From CAZJBS01 sp964544475 (GTDB lineage: Bacteria; CLD3; SB21): a stretch of DNA of 64,000 bases. The DNA lies in the NCBI GenBank assembly GCA_964544475.1, contig CAZJBS010000004.1, forward strand, positions 124,001-188,000, read 5' to 3'. The notes beneath the pieces are model-generated. The model was given only the letters and a program-made list of their open reading frames with translations, had not been told where the DNA came from and did not search any database. Both the position numbers and the translations under genes were made by a program. Each line of letters opens with the position of its first letter. Position 1 is the first letter of the stretch. Positions 8,226-15,719 of this stretch are shown here, in pieces.

Positions 8226-8618
8226 TTACTTCCAAAACCCTCCTGCGCCCACCATGAGAACGATGATCCCGACGTAAGCGATCCAAAATAACGTACACAA
8301 CACCGTTCCGATCCAACCCGTCCACAAAGCAATCTGGGCCAGTGTCTTGCCGGCCGCCGGAGACAAACCTTCCCGTATGGCCCGCAATTCCTGGTTGGCC
8401 ATGATGATCGCCGCCACCCCGGTAACCGGGCCGCAGGACATCACAATGCTCACAATGCCCAGGATCAACGCAATGATAGACTTCGAACTGGCCGGAGCGG
8501 ATGGCTGCGTCGAACTCGTCGTGTGATTGGGCGGATGGTTCTCAATACGTGACCCGCAATTGATACAGAAGACCGCCGAGTCGGAGTTGTGAGTACCACA
8601 GTTTGGACAAAAAGCCAT
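8226..8618 (-). CDS. Zinc-ribbon plus DUF4190 membrane protein
   Basis: A 130-residue protein. The N-terminus has a zinc ribbon, FCPNCG then FCINCGS (two CxxC pairs, residues 4-24). A Ser/Thr/Pro linker follows, then two hydrophobic spans (IIALILGIVSIVMSC and GTVLCTLFWIAYVGIIVLM) around a short helix, the DUF4190 layout. Function is unknown. I chose 8618 because AAGGAG sits just upstream; an in-frame ATG at 8645 overlaps the stop of a possible 15-codon leader ORF and would add nine residues. Confidence 0.8.
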   Translation of the reverse strand: MAFCPNCGTHNSDSAVFCINCGSRIENHPPNHTTSSTQPSAPASSKSIIALILGIVSIVMSCGPVTGVAAIIMANQELRAIREGLSPAAGKTLAQIALWTGWIGTVLCTLFWIAYVGIIVLMVGAGGFWK

Positions 8619-8641
8619 ACGATCTCCTTCAGGTTTTGTCG

Positions 8642-8689
8642 TCATGCCAGTTTAACAATTCTCAATCTAAGATGCAAAAAAGGGCCCAT
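8642..8689 (-). other. Candidate 15-codon leader ORF upstream of the zinc-ribbon/DUF4190 gene
   Basis: On the minus strand a perfect Shine-Dalgarno (AAGGAGGT) is followed after five bases by ATG and 14 further codons, MGPFLHLRLRIVKLA, then TGA. The TGA overlaps the ATG at 8645 of the next frame, a coupling arrangement. The SD and the start lie inside a GGGCC/GGCCC hairpin followed by T6. No homology can be claimed for so short a peptide; it may be chance. Confidence 0.3.
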
Positions 8690-8706
8690 TCGGGACCTCC
8701 TTGGCC
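8676..8706 (-). terminator. Terminator-like hairpin in the 8619-8794 divergent region
   Basis: Read on the minus strand, GGGCC pairs with GGCCC across a 15-16 base loop and is followed by six T residues. It lies upstream of the DUF4190 gene rather than after a gene, so it could be a leader attenuator, or it could stop antisense transcription. The loop holds the AAGGAGGT sequence. Confidence 0.4.
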
Positions 8707-8721
8707 CATTTCAATCCATTC

Positions 8722-8750
8722 TTGCAAATCATACCTTCCTTTCCTACTAT
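8722..8750 (+). promoter_or_regulatory. Candidate sigma-70 promoter for the DUF2147 gene
   Basis: TTGCAA at 8722-8727, a 17-bp spacer, and TACTAT at 8745-8750. This would give a 5' leader of about 38 bases ahead of the ATG at 8795. It fits by sequence only. Confidence 0.45.
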
Positions 8751-8794
8751 GGTCTTAACAAATCACGTCAAACAGACACACAGAGGAGTAATCT

Positions 8795-9274
8795 ATGAAA
8801 GCGTGGCTTCTGACCGCCTCAATGGTGTTGATATTGGCTCACCCCACGTACGCCGGCAATCCCGACGATTTGCTTGGAACCTGGTTGAACGAGGAAGGTA
8901 CAGCCAAGATCGAAATATTCAAACAAGACGGGCAGTTCTTTGGAAAAATAATCTGGCTGAAAGAACCTGTCTACACTCAAAATGACGTGGACGAGGCGGA
9001 TGGTCATCCGTTGGTCAAGTTGGGCGCCCAGAAAGTCGATTATCGGAATCCGGATGAAAGCCTTCAAAGCAAGCCGACGCTGGGGCTTGTAATTCTAAGA
9101 GGATTTTCGTATGACGCCGGCAGCGAAGAGTGGAGTGGCGGCTTCATTTACGATCCGAAAAAGGGTAAAGACTACAAGGCCTACATGCAATTGATCGAGG
9201 CCGGTAAGCTCAAACTCCGTGGCTACATTGGATTTTCATTGATTGGACGAACGTCATATTGGACAAGAGCCTGA
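8795..9274 (+). CDS. DUF2147 exported protein
   Basis: A 159-residue protein with a signal peptide (residues 1-20, cleavage after TYAG or YA-G). The mature part starts with DDLLGTWLNEEGTAKIEI and ends GFSLIGRTSYWTR, the start and end signature of DUF2147, a small periplasmic or secreted beta-barrel domain of unknown role. The start has SD AGAGGAG. It has its own candidate promoter and a strong terminator 24 bp after the stop, so it is probably monocistronic. Confidence 0.88.
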   Translation: MKAWLLTASMVLILAHPTYAGNPDDLLGTWLNEEGTAKIEIFKQDGQFFGKIIWLKEPVYTQNDVDEADGHPLVKLGAQKVDYRNPDESLQSKPTLGLVILRGFSYDAGSEEWSGGFIYDPKKGKDYKAYMQLIEAGKLKLRGYIGFSLIGRTSYWTRA

Positions 9275-9297
9275 CGTCTCGCGTGTCTTGAGCTTGA

Positions 9298-9328
9298 AAC
9301 GCCGCCCACGCTGGGCGGCGTTTTTTTT
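9298..9328 (+). terminator. Rho-independent terminator after the DUF2147 gene
   Basis: A perfect 11-bp stem, AACGCCGCCCA with TGGGCGGCGTT, has a CGC loop and runs into eight T residues. Strong intrinsic terminator. Confidence 0.95.
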
Positions 9329-9354
9329 CAAGTCTTCAGACATCAGGTTCCCAC

Positions 9355-10278
9355 CTATGGCAAGCCCAGTTCTTTTCGATAGGTGGAATCTGCATTTCTG
9401 TTTTTGGTCCAATAATCCAGCATGATGCTGTGGGTTCTTACGGCATGAGTCCTGAGAGTTTTTGCACGATCCCCAAAACCATCGACATACGTTCCTTCGA
9501 ACTCGACGATGTCATGGGGAAAGGCCTTGCGGAAAGTGATGGCCAGTTCGCGTTGGTACGTTTGGTACTCGATTTTGTAGGTGATCAGGCTGTCTCCATC
9601 GCGAAACCACTCGGACGCATCGGCCACGGCGCTTTCCACCGTCGGCTTGCGATGAAGAAACCGGGCCTGCATCATGCCGGGGATAATTCGAATGACCCCT
9701 TTCGGTAATGAACCGGGATTCAAGCGTATCCTGACCCAGATGTCGTCTTCCAAAATCGCATCTTCGAGATCGAATGTCTCATCCGCCTCTTTTTCGAAAT
9801 AAGAATGGCTTTCGTAACGATATCGGTTGTCCTGGTAGGTGAATTGCCCATACACATGGCCACACCATTCTTGAACCGAATTGCTCACCTTGAGCGGCCG
9901 AGGATATCGCCGAGTGTCGACGGGACTAAATACCGACGTCATGACTGAATAGGGGTAAATACCCGTAAGGAAAGTCACCGTGAAATTCATCTTCATTATT
10001 GGCACTGCCGCGGCCAGGCCTTCTCCTTTGTAGTCTTCCAGTTTTACAAATCTGTCTGTACGAAAATCTTCAGTCACAAACATGAGGACGGCATCACCTT
10101 TTCGAAGTTCGCCATAACGGGCTTGTTCGATCGTGAAACGGTTGAGCTCTGCTTTACCCTGGTACCATTTGGAACCAAACGCCTCTGGAGACGGAGACGG
10201 CATGTTTGTTGTTTCAGATGAGCCGCATGACATGGCCAACAACGACACCACAACAACTATCCAACTCTTTACAGACAT
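9355..10278 (-). CDS. Conserved lipoprotein of a Bacteroidota-type family
   Basis: A 307-residue protein with a lipoprotein signal (hydrophobic VVVVSLLA, lipobox ending SC at about residue 18). Conserved-looking segments are WYQGKAEL, QARYGELRKGDAVLMFVTEDF, TGIYPYSVMTS, VQEWCGHVYGQF and WVRIRLNPGSLPKG. I recall this pattern from Bacteroidota lipoproteins sometimes mislabelled septum formation inhibitor Maf. It is not the Maf nucleotide pyrophosphatase. Function is unknown. It follows the marR gene by 16 bp on the same strand, so the two are probably cotranscribed. Confidence 0.75.
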   Translation of the reverse strand: MSVKSWIVVVVSLLAMSCGSSETTNMPSPSPEAFGSKWYQGKAELNRFTIEQARYGELRKGDAVLMFVTEDFRTDRFVKLEDYKGEGLAAAVPIMKMNFTVTFLTGIYPYSVMTSVFSPVDTRRYPRPLKVSNSVQEWCGHVYGQFTYQDNRYRYESHSYFEKEADETFDLEDAILEDDIWVRIRLNPGSLPKGVIRIIPGMMQARFLHRKPTVESAVADASEWFRDGDSLITYKIEYQTYQRELAITFRKAFPHDIVEFEGTYVDGFGDRAKTLRTHAVRTHSIMLDYWTKNRNADSTYRKELGLP

Positions 10279-10294
10279 AAGGATATCTTTCCGT

Positions 10295-10750
10295 CTATTT
10301 TTCTAGTTTATCAAGTAAGGCGTTCAAGAGGCGGGCTTCTTCCAGACTCAAGCGGGAAACACTTTGTTCGAATTTATCATATTGCCGGTCAATAGCCGCC
10401 AACAAATCCAGGCCTTCACCCGTGATCACCAAGTCCACCTGCCGTCGGTCCTGTGAGCAGGTGGATCGGTGCACCAACCTTTTCTTGACAAGCCGTTCGA
10501 TGATGCGGGAAACATCCGAACTTCTGTCAACCATACGTTCTTTGACCAGCAACAAGTTGGCCGGATGAGGGCTTTGACCGCGAAGAATGCTCAGTACGTT
10601 GAACTGCTGAAACGTCACTTTGAATGTCTTCAGCACATATTGTTGTTCGGAATGAATGCGAAGATAATTATATGTCAGATTGGCCAGCAGACGATGGTAT
10701 TCGCTGCGAAATTTCGTTTGTTGAATCTTATCATCTATGCTCATGGCCAT
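10295..10750 (-). CDS. MarR-family transcriptional regulator
   Basis: A 151-residue winged-helix regulator. The helix-turn-helix region covers FQQFNVLSILRG through RSSDVSRIIERLVKKRLV, with the wing STCSQDRRQVDLVITGEGL and C-terminal dimer helices. Start may be 10750 or the second ATG at 10744; no clear SD is seen for either. It lies between yceI upstream (with a terminator-like hairpin between) and the lipoprotein gene downstream, which it may control. Confidence 0.9.
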   Translation of the reverse strand: MAMSIDDKIQQTKFRSEYHRLLANLTYNYLRIHSEQQYVLKTFKVTFQQFNVLSILRGQSPHPANLLLVKERMVDRSSDVSRIIERLVKKRLVHRSTCSQDRRQVDLVITGEGLDLLAAIDRQYDKFEQSVSRLSLEEARLLNALLDKLEK

Positions 10751-10773
10751 GGCAGGCTCGCTCTTGTTTGTTC

Positions 10774-10812
10774 AAAAAAAAAGGACGATGAAATGTAACT
10801 CATCGTCCTTTT
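10774..10812 (-). terminator. Terminator/attenuator hairpin between yceI and marR
   Basis: On the minus strand AAAAGGACGATGA pairs with TCATCGTCCTTTT around an 8-base loop and is followed by a run of T residues. It lies 18 bp after the yceI stop and 24 bp before the marR start. Confidence 0.9.
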
Positions 10813-10829
10813 GCGAGCAAGCGCAGATA

Positions 10830-11414
10830 TCAGTTTTTCTTCAGAAACTCTGCATTGATCGTAATGTCGACGTCCTGGCCAACCACGGCGCCGCCGGTTT
10901 CCATCAGAGAGTTCCATTTCAAACCATAGTCAAACCGGTTCACACGCCCGGTGGCTTTCCAGCCGGTTTTAATATTGCCCCATGGGTCTTTGACTTCGCC
11001 GTTGTACACCGCATCAAGATCGATGGCCTTGGTAATACCACGCATGGTCAGATCGCCGGAAATAACAAAGGTCTTGTCGCCGGTTTTCCTGAAAGATCTG
11101 CTCTTGAACGTGATTTCCGGATGCTTTTCTGAAAGGAAGAAATCATCCGATCGCAGATGGTTGTCACGCCTTTCGTTGTCCGTGTCGATGCTGGCCGTTT
11201 TGATATTCACTTGAACGACCGCATCTGAAAAGTCTTCTTTCATGGTCGTAATCGTGGCATCAAAATCTCTGAACGAACCCGTGACTTCTGACACGATCAA
11301 ATGACTGACCGTGAAAAGTACGTTAGAGTGTGATCGGTCAAGCTGATATTGGGTTTGGGCATGGATGCCGACGACCGATGTCAGAAATGCAGTGAGAACA
11401 AGTAGCCTTTTCAT
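10830..11414 (-). CDS. YceI-like family protein, secreted
   Basis: A 194-residue protein with signal peptide MKRLLVLTAFLTSVVGIHAQ, then the YceI lipocalin-like fold: YQLDRSHSNVLFTVSHL, VTGSFRDFDATI, LRSDDFFLSEKHPEITFKS, GDLTMRGITK and WNSLMETGGAVVGQDVDI. Members bind isoprenoid or other lipids in the periplasm. The start at 11414 has a perfect AGGAGG SD and a clean signal peptide, so the 14 extra upstream codons are excluded. It has its own candidate promoter. Confidence 0.93.
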   Translation of the reverse strand: MKRLLVLTAFLTSVVGIHAQTQYQLDRSHSNVLFTVSHLIVSEVTGSFRDFDATITTMKEDFSDAVVQVNIKTASIDTDNERRDNHLRSDDFFLSEKHPEITFKSRSFRKTGDKTFVISGDLTMRGITKAIDLDAVYNGEVKDPWGNIKTGWKATGRVNRFDYGLKWNSLMETGGAVVGQDVDITINAEFLKKN

Positions 11415-11455
11415 ATGCCTCCTAAGTTGGGATAATGATAGCTGTTGCATGAACA

Positions 11456-11484
11456 AATATAAGTTTAAACATCTAATGTTACAA
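11456..11484 (-). promoter_or_regulatory. Candidate sigma-70 promoter for yceI
   Basis: On the minus strand TTGTAA (11484-11479), a 17-bp spacer, then TATATT (11461-11456). It lies about 40 bp before the yceI ATG, just after the terminator of the upstream operon. Confidence 0.55.
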
Positions 11485-11499
11485 CTACTAAATGATCGA

Positions 11500-11530
11500 A
11501 AAATTCCCCATTCACATGAATGGGGTTTTA
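11500..11530 (-). terminator. Terminator of the ECF sigma operon (may work both ways)
   Basis: A 20-bp palindrome with 9-bp arms, CCCCATTCA/TGAATGGGG, lies at 11506-11525 and is flanked by A and T runs on both sides. It comes after the Spy-like gene on the minus strand. Confidence 0.85.
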
Positions 11531-11557
11531 ATTATTGATTTTTATATATTTAATGTG

Positions 11558-12097
11558 TTATTCGTCGATCTTGTCTTCGAATTCACCGTGCGGCGGCGGT
11601 GCGTCAAACCTCTTCCATTTCTTGCTCTTTCCCCCCTTCATGTCCATCATCATCTGCCGCATCTTCTGGTGGAAACGCTCTTCAAACAGAATGAAGCGAC
11701 CAAGTTGCCATGGTTTGAGCTCTTTTTTCATCGCGGCAACCACACCGTCGTGGTGGTTCTGGATTTTCCGTTCCGCTTCCTGCAACTCATCAATGGCTTT
11801 CAGAACTTTGTCTTCACTAACGTCCTCGGCGAGAGCTGACATGTGTACCAACCTCTTGAATAGTTCGCCACGTTGCTGCATCAGATCTCTTTCCCGTTCC
11901 ACAAATTCACCATACATTTTCATGATGGCCGATTCCTTTTCCTTGGACAGATTGAGTTCCTCGGCCAACCGCTCTTTGCGTAATTCCACAATCTTGTTTT
12001 GGAACGGTTTGTCCTCTTGTTGTGCCTGGAGACCGTCGGTCACATGGCTTACAAAAACCAATCCCAGGGCCAGCCACCATTGCAGCGTGCGTGTCAT
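11558..12097 (-). CDS. Spy/CpxP-like periplasmic protein
   Basis: A 179-residue exported protein: signal peptide (WWLALGLVFVSHVTDGLQAQ), then an almost wholly helical, charged chain with LNLSKEKESAIMKMYGEFVERER and a C-terminal half with WQLGRFILFEERFHQKMRQMMM. This resembles Spy/CpxP/zinc-resistance periplasmic chaperone-sensors, although the classic LTxxQ motif is only loosely present. It is the last gene of the sigma/anti-sigma operon and its start overlaps the anti-sigma stop. Inferred role: envelope stress effector or feedback sensor. Confidence 0.7.
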   Translation of the reverse strand: MTRTLQWWLALGLVFVSHVTDGLQAQQEDKPFQNKIVELRKERLAEELNLSKEKESAIMKMYGEFVERERDLMQQRGELFKRLVHMSALAEDVSEDKVLKAIDELQEAERKIQNHHDGVVAAMKKELKPWQLGRFILFEERFHQKMRQMMMDMKGGKSKKWKRFDAPPPHGEFEDKIDE

Positions 12098-12699
12098 ATG
12101 ATATCCTCCTTTGAAAGTCTTTCCAACAGGAGTTGCTGTTCCTGCCGGGATAACTGTTCCAGATCGCCAAGTATATCCAAACTTACATCGTCAAAATCGA
12201 AATCCGATGACAACATCGACCCGGATTCATCGTCCGACGCTTCTGTAAGAATGGACTCACCCAGATTGTCGGATTGAATATAGGTCGCAAGTGCTTCGAC
12301 CACCGTGTCAGAATTAAGCCATTCATCGGTCTGTGTCGCAATATCAATTCGCTCAGTCGTGGAAGGCACCGACACAAGAAAAAAAACCAACATGGCGGCC
12401 AACGCCAACGCAGGCGCGGTCCAAGTTCGGTATTTGTTCCATCGAAAGATGCCCGGGCCTGGAACCTCATGAATACGGTCCATCAACCGTCCATTGAAAC
12501 GATCCCAATAGCCGTATGGAACTTCGGGGTTGGTAAAACGGGACCGGTTCTCATCCAGCGACGCACTGACACGCAACAGAAGGTCATACTCGCGACGCCA
12601 GACTTCATCGTCGCGGATGCGTTTCGCGACCTCGTCGCGGGCCGGGTCGTCCAATTCACCAAAGACGAATTGGATAAGTCTTTTTGTGTCAGGTTTCAT
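12094..12699 (-). CDS. Putative membrane anti-sigma factor
   Basis: A 201-residue protein with a cytoplasmic helical region (FGELDDPARDEVAKRI), one membrane span at about residues 92-110 (APALALAAMLVFFLVSV) and an acidic outer domain rich in Ser/Asp. No HxxxCxxC zinc motif is seen. It overlaps the ECF sigma gene by 11 bp upstream and the Spy-like gene by 4 bp downstream. Position and topology, not sequence identity, make it the anti-sigma factor of the sigma at 12689. Confidence 0.72.
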   Translation of the reverse strand: MKPDTKRLIQFVFGELDDPARDEVAKRIRDDEVWRREYDLLLRVSASLDENRSRFTNPEVPYGYWDRFNGRLMDRIHEVPGPGIFRWNKYRTWTAPALALAAMLVFFLVSVPSTTERIDIATQTDEWLNSDTVVEALATYIQSDNLGESILTEASDDESGSMLSSDFDFDDVSLDILGDLEQLSRQEQQLLLERLSKEDII

Positions 12700-13279
12700 A
12701 CTCCAAGCCTTGGATCATTGATGTGTCGGAATATTTTTCTTCGAGATGTTCTTTGATCTTGTTGATGGCATGAAAAAAATTGGCTTTGACGCTGCCTTCC
12801 GTCTTCCCGGTGATTTGAGCGATTTCCGCATGACTTAGTCCGTCGTAGTGCCTCAACATGAAAGCCAGTCGTTGTTTTTCCGGCAGCTGTTCCACCGCCT
12901 CACTCACCGCGGACTGCAATTCACGATATTCCGTCTCACGCTGTGGACCGGGTAAGGTGGATGCAAGCGGTGTGGTGAGATTATCCAGGGAAAACATGTT
13001 CTTGAATTTCTTTTTTCGCAAATGACTGATGGCCTGATTCATGGCAATTCTTACTAGCCATGTGTAAACCGAGCTCTCACCTTTGAACGTATGTAAGTTC
13101 TGATAGGCCTTGATGAAGGCTTCCTGCAACAAATCGTCCGTATCATCGTGGTTCTTTACCATGCCAAAGACCACACCATACATCCGCTGACGGTATGTAT
13201 TCACAATTTCTGTGAACAGCCGGTCTTTCTCTTTTTGTCCGGCCAATCTGACAAATTCCGGTATTTGAGCGTCTTCCAT
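12689..13279 (-). CDS. ECF RNA polymerase sigma factor (sigma-E type)
   Basis: A 196-residue sigma-70 family protein. Region 2 has DDTDDLLQEAFIKAYQNLHTF and the -10-reading segment YTWLVRIAMNQAISHLRK. Region 4 has LPEKQRLAFMLRHYDGLSHAEIAQITGKTEGSVKANFFHA. It heads an operon with a membrane anti-sigma factor and a Spy-like periplasmic protein, the usual design of an envelope-stress circuit. A candidate self-promoter lies 41-70 bp upstream. Confidence 0.94.
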   Translation of the reverse strand: MEDAQIPEFVRLAGQKEKDRLFTEIVNTYRQRMYGVVFGMVKNHDDTDDLLQEAFIKAYQNLHTFKGESSVYTWLVRIAMNQAISHLRKKKFKNMFSLDNLTTPLASTLPGPQRETEYRELQSAVSEAVEQLPEKQRLAFMLRHYDGLSHAEIAQITGKTEGSVKANFFHAINKIKEHLEEKYSDTSMIQGLEYET

Positions 13280-13319
13280 CTTTCCCTACGCATTGCCGCA
13301 CCGTCTGAAAACCATACAC

Positions 13320-13349
13320 TTAGACGCCATAGCAAGACCGTGCGTTTAA
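13320..13349 (-). promoter_or_regulatory. Candidate ECF-type autoregulatory promoter of the sigma operon
   Basis: On the minus strand TTAAAC, then 17 bases, then CGTCTAA. The downstream element matches the GTCTAA -10 of RpoE-class promoters; the -35 is close to the AAC core. Spacing to the sigma ATG is about 40 bp. Confidence 0.4.
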
Positions 13350-13407
13350 TGAAATATAAAACCATTCAACGACATTTTCACATGTCAAACCTGCAACTAA
13401 AAAGAAA

Positions 13408-13436
13408 TTGATTAAATAGACCTCTTGGCCTATATT
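13408..13436 (+). promoter_or_regulatory. Candidate sigma-70 promoter for the thiL-carA run
   Basis: TTGATT at 13408-13413, 17-bp spacer, TATATT at 13431-13436. Transcription would begin near 13443. That is downstream of the first possible thiL start (TTG at 13425), which lies inside the spacer. Confidence 0.55.
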
Positions 13437-13445
13437 CGCAATACT

Positions 13446-14453
13446 TTGCGAACGCCCGGAATTACAAGACTTTCAGAGACCGGTGAATTCGGACTTATCC
13501 GAATAATAAACAAAATATTAGGGCAAACAAGAGACACGTCGATAATTGTCGGAATTGGGGATGACGCGGCGGTCGTAAGGCCCTCGGCTTCCAACCAGCT
13601 GGTTTGCACAACCGACGTGATGCTTGAGTTTGTCCATTTTGACCTGCGGTACACCGACTTCGCCGATCTCGGCTGGAAGGCTCTGGCGGTTAACTTGAGC
13701 GATCTTGCGGCCATGGGCGCTGTTCCGCGATGGGCTTTGATTTCTTTGGTCGTCCGAGACCGGATTACGGTTCCTCAAATAAGGTCTCTGTATGGCGGTA
13801 TTCGCTCCTGCGCCACAACCAACGGTGTGACTGTTGTCGGCGGAAACATGGCTAAGTCAAAAAACGAACTCAGCATAACCGTCGTGGCACTGGGAGAAGT
13901 TGAACCTGGAAAAGCTCTCCATAGGTCAGGGGCCTCGCCAGGAGAGATTATCGCCGTGACGGGACGACCCGGGTTGTCCAGAGTCGGGCTTGGTGTTCTG
14001 ACCGAAAAGGTGGCCGCGCGATCCTATTCCGCTGCGATCCGTGCGCATCGGCGCCCGGCATCGCGGGTTGAAACCATCAGGCGGCTACTTGAGAAGCGCA
14101 TCCGCCCAAAAGCCTGTATTGACATCAGCGACGGTCTCCTGGCCGACCTTGGCCATCTGAGCAAGGCGAGCCGTACGGGAGCGTTGATTGAATTGGGACA
14201 ATTGCCTGTCCATCCGGCTGTCGCCAGATGGGCCAAGGCAAAGCGAATCGATCCGCTTTCAGTGGTGTTGAACGGCGGGGAAGACTACGAACTGCTGATG
14301 ACATTCGATCCCAAATCATTTGCAAAAGCAAAACGACTTTTGCGTCGCGATATCACCTTGATCGGCAGCGTTACCAGGTCCCCAGGAATTGTGGGAATAA
14401 AGCAGAACGGAAAGACCTGCGGTCTTCGGCCACAGGGCTACACTCATTTTTGA
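13446..14453 (+). CDS. thiL: Thiamine-monophosphate kinase
   Basis: Converts TMP to TPP, the last step of thiamine synthesis. Motifs: GEFGLI, GIGDDAAVV (Mg/ATP site), TTDVMLEFVHFDL, CIDISDGLLADLGHL and NGGEDYELL. There is no ATG in frame near the N-terminus. The longest frame begins at TTG 13425, but that codon lies inside a good promoter, so I take TTG 13446 (almost leaderless). ATT 13461 just before RLSETGEFGLI is another option. It opens a plus-strand run to carA. Confidence 0.9.
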   Translation: MRTPGITRLSETGEFGLIRIINKILGQTRDTSIIVGIGDDAAVVRPSASNQLVCTTDVMLEFVHFDLRYTDFADLGWKALAVNLSDLAAMGAVPRWALISLVVRDRITVPQIRSLYGGIRSCATTNGVTVVGGNMAKSKNELSITVVALGEVEPGKALHRSGASPGEIIAVTGRPGLSRVGLGVLTEKVAARSYSAAIRAHRRPASRVETIRRLLEKRIRPKACIDISDGLLADLGHLSKASRTGALIELGQLPVHPAVARWAKAKRIDPLSVVLNGGEDYELLMTFDPKSFAKAKRLLRRDITLIGSVTRSPGIVGIKQNGKTCGLRPQGYTHF

Positions 14454-14463
14454 GAGGACGTCT

Positions 14464-15684
14464 ATGCAACCGGCATTCAAAAGCGAAACGACGGAAGCCC
14501 GAATCGGGCGCATTCAGAAGACCATCCAACAAAACGGGCTCGACGGATGGCTGATGTTCAGCTTCAGGCGCAACAACCCGCTCGTCGGAAAAATTCTCGA
14601 CCTTCCATCGCACTTGACCCAGATGCGACGGTTTTTCTATTATATTCCGGCCGACGGAACGCCGCGAAAGCTCGTCCACGCCATTGAACGAGGTACTCTC
14701 GATAGTTTACCGGGAGAGAAGATTGTCTTTTCGAGTTGGCAAGATCTCGAAGCCGCTCTTAAGACGGCCACCGGAGGGGCGAAAAGAATCGCGATGGAGT
14801 ATTCGCCCGAGTGCGCCATCCCATACGTGTCGATTGTGGATGCGGGCACGATTGAAATGGTTCGCAAGGCCACTGGTGCCGACATTATAAGTTCGGCAGA
14901 CCTGATTCAATTTTTCGATTCCACGTGGGATGACGAACAATTGGAGTTTCATCTCGAAGCGTCGCGTATTGTCATCCAAACGGCTAAAGATGCGTTCACG
15001 GAAATCAAGAACAAACTGCTCTTCAAACAGCGCGTCACCGAATATGACATCCAGCAGTTCATTCTACGCCGTTTCCGCGACCACGGTTTGACGACTGAAC
15101 ACCTTCCCAATTGCTCGGTCAATGAGAATAGCGGGGATCCCCATTACGAGCCGACAGAAGCCGTCCACAAAGAAATACGTGTCGGAGATTTTGTGCTCAT
15201 CGACCTCTGGGCCAAGAAAGACGCGCCGCGCGGCGTTTACGCGGACTACACATGGGTAGGATTTGCCGGCGATACAGTGCCGGAGAAATACGAAAAAGTG
15301 TTTCAGGTTGTCAAGGGCGCCCGGGACGCTGCCGTTGCTTTCATCAAGAAAGAAATCAACGCGGGCAAAGATGTCTATGGTTGGCAAGTGGATGATGTGT
15401 GCCGTGGCTTCATCAAATCCAAGGGTTACGGCGACTTCTTCACGCATCGTACGGGCCATTCGATCGGCGAAGACGTACACGGCAACGGTGCGAATATTGA
15501 CAATCTGGAAACGCGTGACAACCGCAAACTCATTCCACGCACCTGTTTTTCGATAGAGCCGGGCGTCTACTTTTTCAATGATTTTGGAGTACGCAGTGAG
15601 ATCAATGTGTATCTGACTGACAAAAATGACATCTTGGTAACCGGAACTCCGCTCCAACAGGAAGTTCTGGCCATTCTGAAATAA
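14464..15684 (+). CDS. M24-family metallopeptidase (Xaa-Pro aminopeptidase-like)
   Basis: A 406-residue protein with a creatinase-type N-terminal domain (about 1-165) and a C-terminal pita-bread domain. Visible ligands and catalytic residues lie in IDLWAKKDAPRGVYADYTW (Asp ligands), HRTGHSIG (His), FSIEPGVYF (Glu) and GVRSEINVYLT (Glu). The family removes N-terminal residues before proline with two Mn or Zn ions. There is no signal peptide, so it is cytoplasmic. It lies 10 bp after thiL. Confidence 0.88.
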   Translation: MQPAFKSETTEARIGRIQKTIQQNGLDGWLMFSFRRNNPLVGKILDLPSHLTQMRRFFYYIPADGTPRKLVHAIERGTLDSLPGEKIVFSSWQDLEAALKTATGGAKRIAMEYSPECAIPYVSIVDAGTIEMVRKATGADIISSADLIQFFDSTWDDEQLEFHLEASRIVIQTAKDAFTEIKNKLLFKQRVTEYDIQQFILRRFRDHGLTTEHLPNCSVNENSGDPHYEPTEAVHKEIRVGDFVLIDLWAKKDAPRGVYADYTWVGFAGDTVPEKYEKVFQVVKGARDAAVAFIKKEINAGKDVYGWQVDDVCRGFIKSKGYGDFFTHRTGHSIGEDVHGNGANIDNLETRDNRKLIPRTCFSIEPGVYFFNDFGVRSEINVYLTDKNDILVTGTPLQQEVLAILK

Positions 15685-15719
15685 TCTTTTCAATAAATAA
15701 TGGGAAGGCCTCGATCGGC

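Noticed and set aside
12094..12699. Zinc-binding anti-sigma (ZAS) domain
   Set aside because: No HxxxCxxC motif is present; the anti-sigma call rests on position and topology only.
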